DNA of 64,000 nt from Aurantiacibacter gangjinensis (lineage in GTDB: Bacteria; Pseudomonadota; Alphaproteobacteria; Sphingomonadales; Sphingomonadaceae): the NCBI RefSeq assembly GCF_001886695.1, contig NZ_CP018097.1:496001-560000 (forward strand), given 5' to 3'. Numbering within the stretch: the stretch's first letter is position 1; each line of letters starts with the position of its first letter. Shown piece by piece: positions 61,286 through 64,000 of the stretch. A program made the translations under genes and the position numbers. The notes under the pieces were generated by a model. The model was not told the DNA's origin. It did not search any database and saw only the letters and a list, made by a program, of their open reading frames with translations.

Positions 61286-62544
61286 GCATCAAGGACGGAG
61301 GGCGCCTCTCGCTCTGGAAAGCCGCCGCCGTGGTCGCCCGGCGCGATTTCACCGCGATCCTTTTCAGCAAGGCGTTCATCTTCTTCCTGCTCGGTCCGCT
61401 CTTCCCCGTCGCCGTAATGGCGCTGGCGGGCGGCGTGGGCGCGCAAGTGCAATCCGAAGCGCGCGTCGCCAATGTCGGCATTGCGATGGAAAGCGCGGAC
61501 GTCGACGCCATGCTTGCCGCGCGGGAGCGCGTGCACACGGTGGTGGGTGACGCCGTGCCCACCATGGTAGAAGCCGCACGCATCATTCCCGGCGACGCTT
61601 ACGATCCAGCCGATGTTTTGGAGAACCAGGAAGGCAACCTCGCTGCCCTCGTCACTGGCACACCGGAGGAGCCGACGCTGACGGCCACGGACGGGCGTCT
61701 CGTGCGCTGGCAGGGCGTGGTCGGCATGGTCGCTGCCGAGGCCGCCAATCCCGGCGCGCAGACCTATCCCGAAGTGCAGACGCAGGCCGTGGGCACCAGC
61801 GGCGCATCGCAGAACACCGCACGCCTGCAAACGGCGCAAGGCGGACAATTGCTGCTGTTCCTGCTCATCATGCTGCTCGCCAGCATGGTTCTCTCCAACC
61901 TGGTGGAAGAGAAGGGCAACAAGATCATCGAGATCCTCGCCGCCGCCATCCCGATGGACGCGGTCTTCCTCGGCAAGCTGTTTGCCATGCTCGGCATTTC
62001 GGTGGTCGGCGTCGCGGTGTGGGGCAGTGTCGGTTTCACCGTGTTACGGGCGGGCGGCGTGTCGCTATCCGATTATGCCAATCCTGGCGTCGGCTGGCCC
62101 GCCTTCTTTGCCTTGTTCGCCCTGTATTTCGGCATGGGCTATCTGCTGCTCGGATCGATTTTCCTCGCGGTCGGATCGCTCGCCAATACGGTGCGCGAGG
62201 TGCAGACTGTCTCCATGCCCGCCACCATGTTCCAGATCCTGGTATTCTTTTTCGCCAGCCTCGCTGTAACCGCCAGGGGGGGATGGATCGAATATACAGC
62301 CATGGCATTCCCGCTTTCATCGCCCTTTGCCATGGTCGCCCGCGCCGCCACGGATGAGGCCATCTGGCCGCATCTGCTGGCGCTGGCATGGCAGGCTGTA
62401 TGGGTGGCGATTTTCATCCGGCTGGGCGCAAGCCTGTTCCGCCGGCGGGTGATGAAATCCGGTCCGCAGGGGGCTCGAAAGGGCAGCTTGATCGGACGGG
62501 CCTTCGCGGGAATGTTCAGGACAGGTTCCAGGACGACCCCGTAA
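61282..62544 (+). CDS. ABC transporter permease (NatB/ABC-2 type)
   Basis: 420 residues. One N-terminal membrane segment (AFIFFLLGPLFPVAVMALAGGV), a large periplasmic loop and five further segments at the C-terminal half, with LSNLVEEKGNKIIEILAAAIPMDAVFLGKLFAML, the hallmark of NatB-like ABC-2 permeases. It is coupled to its ATPase by the overlapping start. The substrate is probably an ion or a small hydrophobic molecule. It is not close enough to the lasso genes (50 kb) to be assigned as their exporter. Confidence 0.9.
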   Translation: MSIKDGGRLSLWKAAAVVARRDFTAILFSKAFIFFLLGPLFPVAVMALAGGVGAQVQSEARVANVGIAMESADVDAMLAARERVHTVVGDAVPTMVEAARIIPGDAYDPADVLENQEGNLAALVTGTPEEPTLTATDGRLVRWQGVVGMVAAEAANPGAQTYPEVQTQAVGTSGASQNTARLQTAQGGQLLLFLLIMLLASMVLSNLVEEKGNKIIEILAAAIPMDAVFLGKLFAMLGISVVGVAVWGSVGFTVLRAGGVSLSDYANPGVGWPAFFALFALYFGMGYLLLGSIFLAVGSLANTVREVQTVSMPATMFQILVFFFASLAVTARGGWIEYTAMAFPLSSPFAMVARAATDEAIWPHLLALAWQAVWVAIFIRLGASLFRRRVMKSGPQGARKGSLIGRAFAGMFRTGSRTTP

Positions 62545-62554
62545 GGCATTTGCC

Positions 62555-63055
62555 ATGAAAACATCGCTGAAAGACCGCCGCGCCGCACTCGCATGGCTGG
62601 GGGCCGGAACATCGGCAACCGCGCTCGCCGCCTGCGGCAGCAGCAAAGAGGTGCGCGCGCGCGACTATCGCATTTCCTATTCCGAAGCCGAATGGCGTCG
62701 CCGCCTCTCGCGTGAGGAATATCGCGTGCTGCGCGAAGCCGGCACGGAGCGCCCCTTCTCCTCGCCGCTCGACAATGAAAGCCGCCGCGGCACGTTCGTC
62801 TGCGCAGGATGCGGCAACCGGCTCTATTCCAGCGCGCACAAGTTCGACAGCGGCACGGGCTGGCCAAGTTTCTGGCAGCCGGTCGATAGCGGCGCGGTCG
62901 GCTATTCGACCGATTACAATCTCGGCTATGCTCGCCGAGAAGTGCACTGCGCCGATTGCGGCGGACATCTGGGCCATGTGTTCAACGATGGCCCGCGCCC
63001 GACCGGGGAGCGGCACTGCATCAATGGCGTGGCAATGGATTTCCGGCCCGGCTGA
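62555..63055 (+). CDS. msrB: Methionine-R-sulfoxide reductase B, lipoprotein form
   Basis: 166 residues. An N-terminal leader with a twin arginine (KDRRAALAWLGAGTSATALAAC) and a lipobox LAAC point to export and lipid anchoring; MsrB is usually cytosolic. Catalytic domain: zinc pairs CAGCGNRL and CADCGGHLGHVF, substrate loop FDSGTGWPSFWQPV, catalytic RHCINGVAMDF. It reduces Met-R-sulfoxide in proteins, here likely in the periplasm or at the outer membrane. It follows the permease gene by 10 bases. Confidence 0.93.
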   Translation: MKTSLKDRRAALAWLGAGTSATALAACGSSKEVRARDYRISYSEAEWRRRLSREEYRVLREAGTERPFSSPLDNESRRGTFVCAGCGNRLYSSAHKFDSGTGWPSFWQPVDSGAVGYSTDYNLGYARREVHCADCGGHLGHVFNDGPRPTGERHCINGVAMDFRPG

Positions 63056-63064
63056 TTCCGTGCG

Positions 63065-64000
63065 TTATCGCACACGGTAGACGCGTAGCGATCCCGCGCT
63101 GAAAGTCTCGTCCAGCTCCAGCCATTCTGGCGGGGTATCGGACAATAGAACGTTGGCGAAATTGCCGTCCGCCGCCGTGCGATAGAGCGCGATATCGGCC
63201 GCCGATCCGCAGGCGATCACGTAGTCCGCTCCGTAGCTTTGCACGACGGTCTGGGCCTCGGCAGGCGGTCCCGTAAACGCCAAAAGCACGTCGCGCATCG
63301 GACCCTGATTGCGATGATAGCTGGCGGCGATGATCGTGTGGTTCGTTAATCCAAGGATTTCAGGTCCGGCGTCGAGCGGCACCAGCACCAGTCCCGGCTC
63401 CAGCGAGACGAGGCGACTGTAATCGCATTCCCCGCGCTCGATGAGCGCGAGGACATCGGGCCGCATCGTGGCTGCGGGGAAGCGTGAGTCCAATGGCTTG
63501 GCCAGCGCGCTCGCCGCCATGGGCGTGGCGAGGCCGAACACGGCGAGCGTGGCGAGAATACGCGGCACGGCCGACGCCAGCGCCCGCGCTCTGGGCAGGT
63601 AATGCGCCAGCAGGATCGCCGCAGCAGGGATGGCGAGAAGCTGCGCGATCACGCCGGCGCGCATTAGCAGGAGCGAATAGGCACCCGCTGCCAGCGCGAT
63701 GAGGAAGTAAAGCCGCCATTGGATCGCGCGCTCAGCGCCCAGCCATGTGTCGCGCGTGGTCCACGCTGCCGCCAACACGATAAGGATCGTCCACAGCGTC
63801 ATCAGCATGACCGAGACCGGCTGCCGCCAGGCGGGCAGACCTTCGGTGATGTAGCCATGCCAGTAAGTCTGCAGCACCGGATCGAGCTGCTGCATCGGGT
63901 TGGCGAGGCACGGGCCGAGCGTAAGCCATGCCGCAGGAAGCGCGAAGGCGGGCACCAGCAACAGCGCGAGGAACCGTTTCGCAGGTGTGGCTTGGCCCGG
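63065..64000 (-). CDS. Multi-spanning membrane protein with soluble C-terminal domain (N-terminus beyond window)
   Basis: The frame is open to the last base of the window, so the start is missing; the last ~311 residues are here. At least five hydrophobic segments (for example QPVSVMLMTLWTILIVLAAAW, WRLYFLIALAAGAYSLLLMRAG) precede a periplasmic-like domain: MRPDVLALIERGECDYSRLVSLEPGL ... HTIIAASYHRNQGPMRDVLLAF ... DYVIACGSAADIALYR. The shape resembles GT-C or PMT-like membrane proteins with a soluble tail, but I do not recognise the family. Confidence 0.65.
   Translation of the reverse strand, partial: PGQATPAKRFLALLLVPAFALPAAWLTLGPCLANPMQQLDPVLQTYWHGYITEGLPAWRQPVSVMLMTLWTILIVLAAAWTTRDTWLGAERAIQWRLYFLIALAAGAYSLLLMRAGVIAQLLAIPAAAILLAHYLPRARALASAVPRILATLAVFGLATPMAASALAKPLDSRFPAATMRPDVLALIERGECDYSRLVSLEPGLVLVPLDAGPEILGLTNHTIIAASYHRNQGPMRDVLLAFTGPPAEAQTVVQSYGADYVIACGSAADIALYRTAADGNFANVLLSDTPPEWLELDETFSAGSLRVYRVR

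Noticed and set aside
61282-62544. The NatB-type ABC permease as exporter of the lasso peptide
   Set aside because: It is 50 kb from the cluster and of a different ABC type from the exporter/peptidase family usually linked to lasso peptides.

Overview
The window is high-GC chromosomal DNA of an alphaproteobacterium. I infer Sphingomonadales, most likely the Erythrobacter/Altererythrobacter group, from the gene set: lptC-lptA, a leuS-lptE-holA unit, glnE with a bacterioferritin-comigratory peroxiredoxin and a DUF455 ferritin-like gene, a 180-kDa-type NAD-glutamate dehydrogenase, and PhaB. No ribosomal RNA, tRNA, CRISPR array or insertion sequence was seen.

Layout. (1) 1-1043: the end of lptC, and lptA (LPS transport). 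(2) 1053-31580: one long envelope-polysaccharide locus. It holds two O-antigen polymerase/ligase-type proteins, the dTDP-L-rhamnose operon rmlACDB, a WsaF-type rhamnosyltransferase, two GT4 and one GT2 glycosyltransferases, a methyltransferase, a flippase, Wza, a Wzc-type tyrosine autokinase, an AlgD-like nucleotide-sugar dehydrogenase and a polyprenyl-phosphate sugar-1-phosphate transferase. Together these describe a Wzx/Wzy-type exopolysaccharide or capsule containing rhamnose and probably a uronic acid. (3) Inside that locus, 3588-10603, lies a lasso-peptide (RiPP) gene cluster: a B2 leader peptidase, a 2OG-Fe(II) oxygenase-like protein, a Cys-less asparagine-synthetase-type cyclase, a 43-residue precursor that is easily missed, a PRMT-like methyltransferase, an HPr-kinase-like kinase, a PqqD-like leader-binding protein and a nucleotidyltransferase-fold protein. 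(4) Also inside the polysaccharide locus, 17905-20180, is a translationally coupled pair resembling gene-transfer-agent head-spike proteins (spike base plus a large, probably beta-helical protein). (5) 31686-63055 is mostly housekeeping: holA, lptE, leuS, phaB, a desaturase, galU, an M23 peptidase, glnE, agmatine deiminase, two TauE/SafE permeases, thrS, NAD-GDH, a ferredoxin-reductase-type flavoenzyme, queG, an ABC exporter pair and msrB. (6) A membrane-protein gene runs off the right edge.

The main finds are the multiply decorated lasso cluster with one possible ring acceptor (Asp9) and a single Arg in its core; the spike-like pair in a capsule locus; a 23-residue leader peptide with seven Thr codons, probably on a leaderless transcript, ahead of thrS; and a low-GC, odd-codon patch in leuS that replaces a normally conserved segment. 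All family assignments were made by reading sequence, without database searches.
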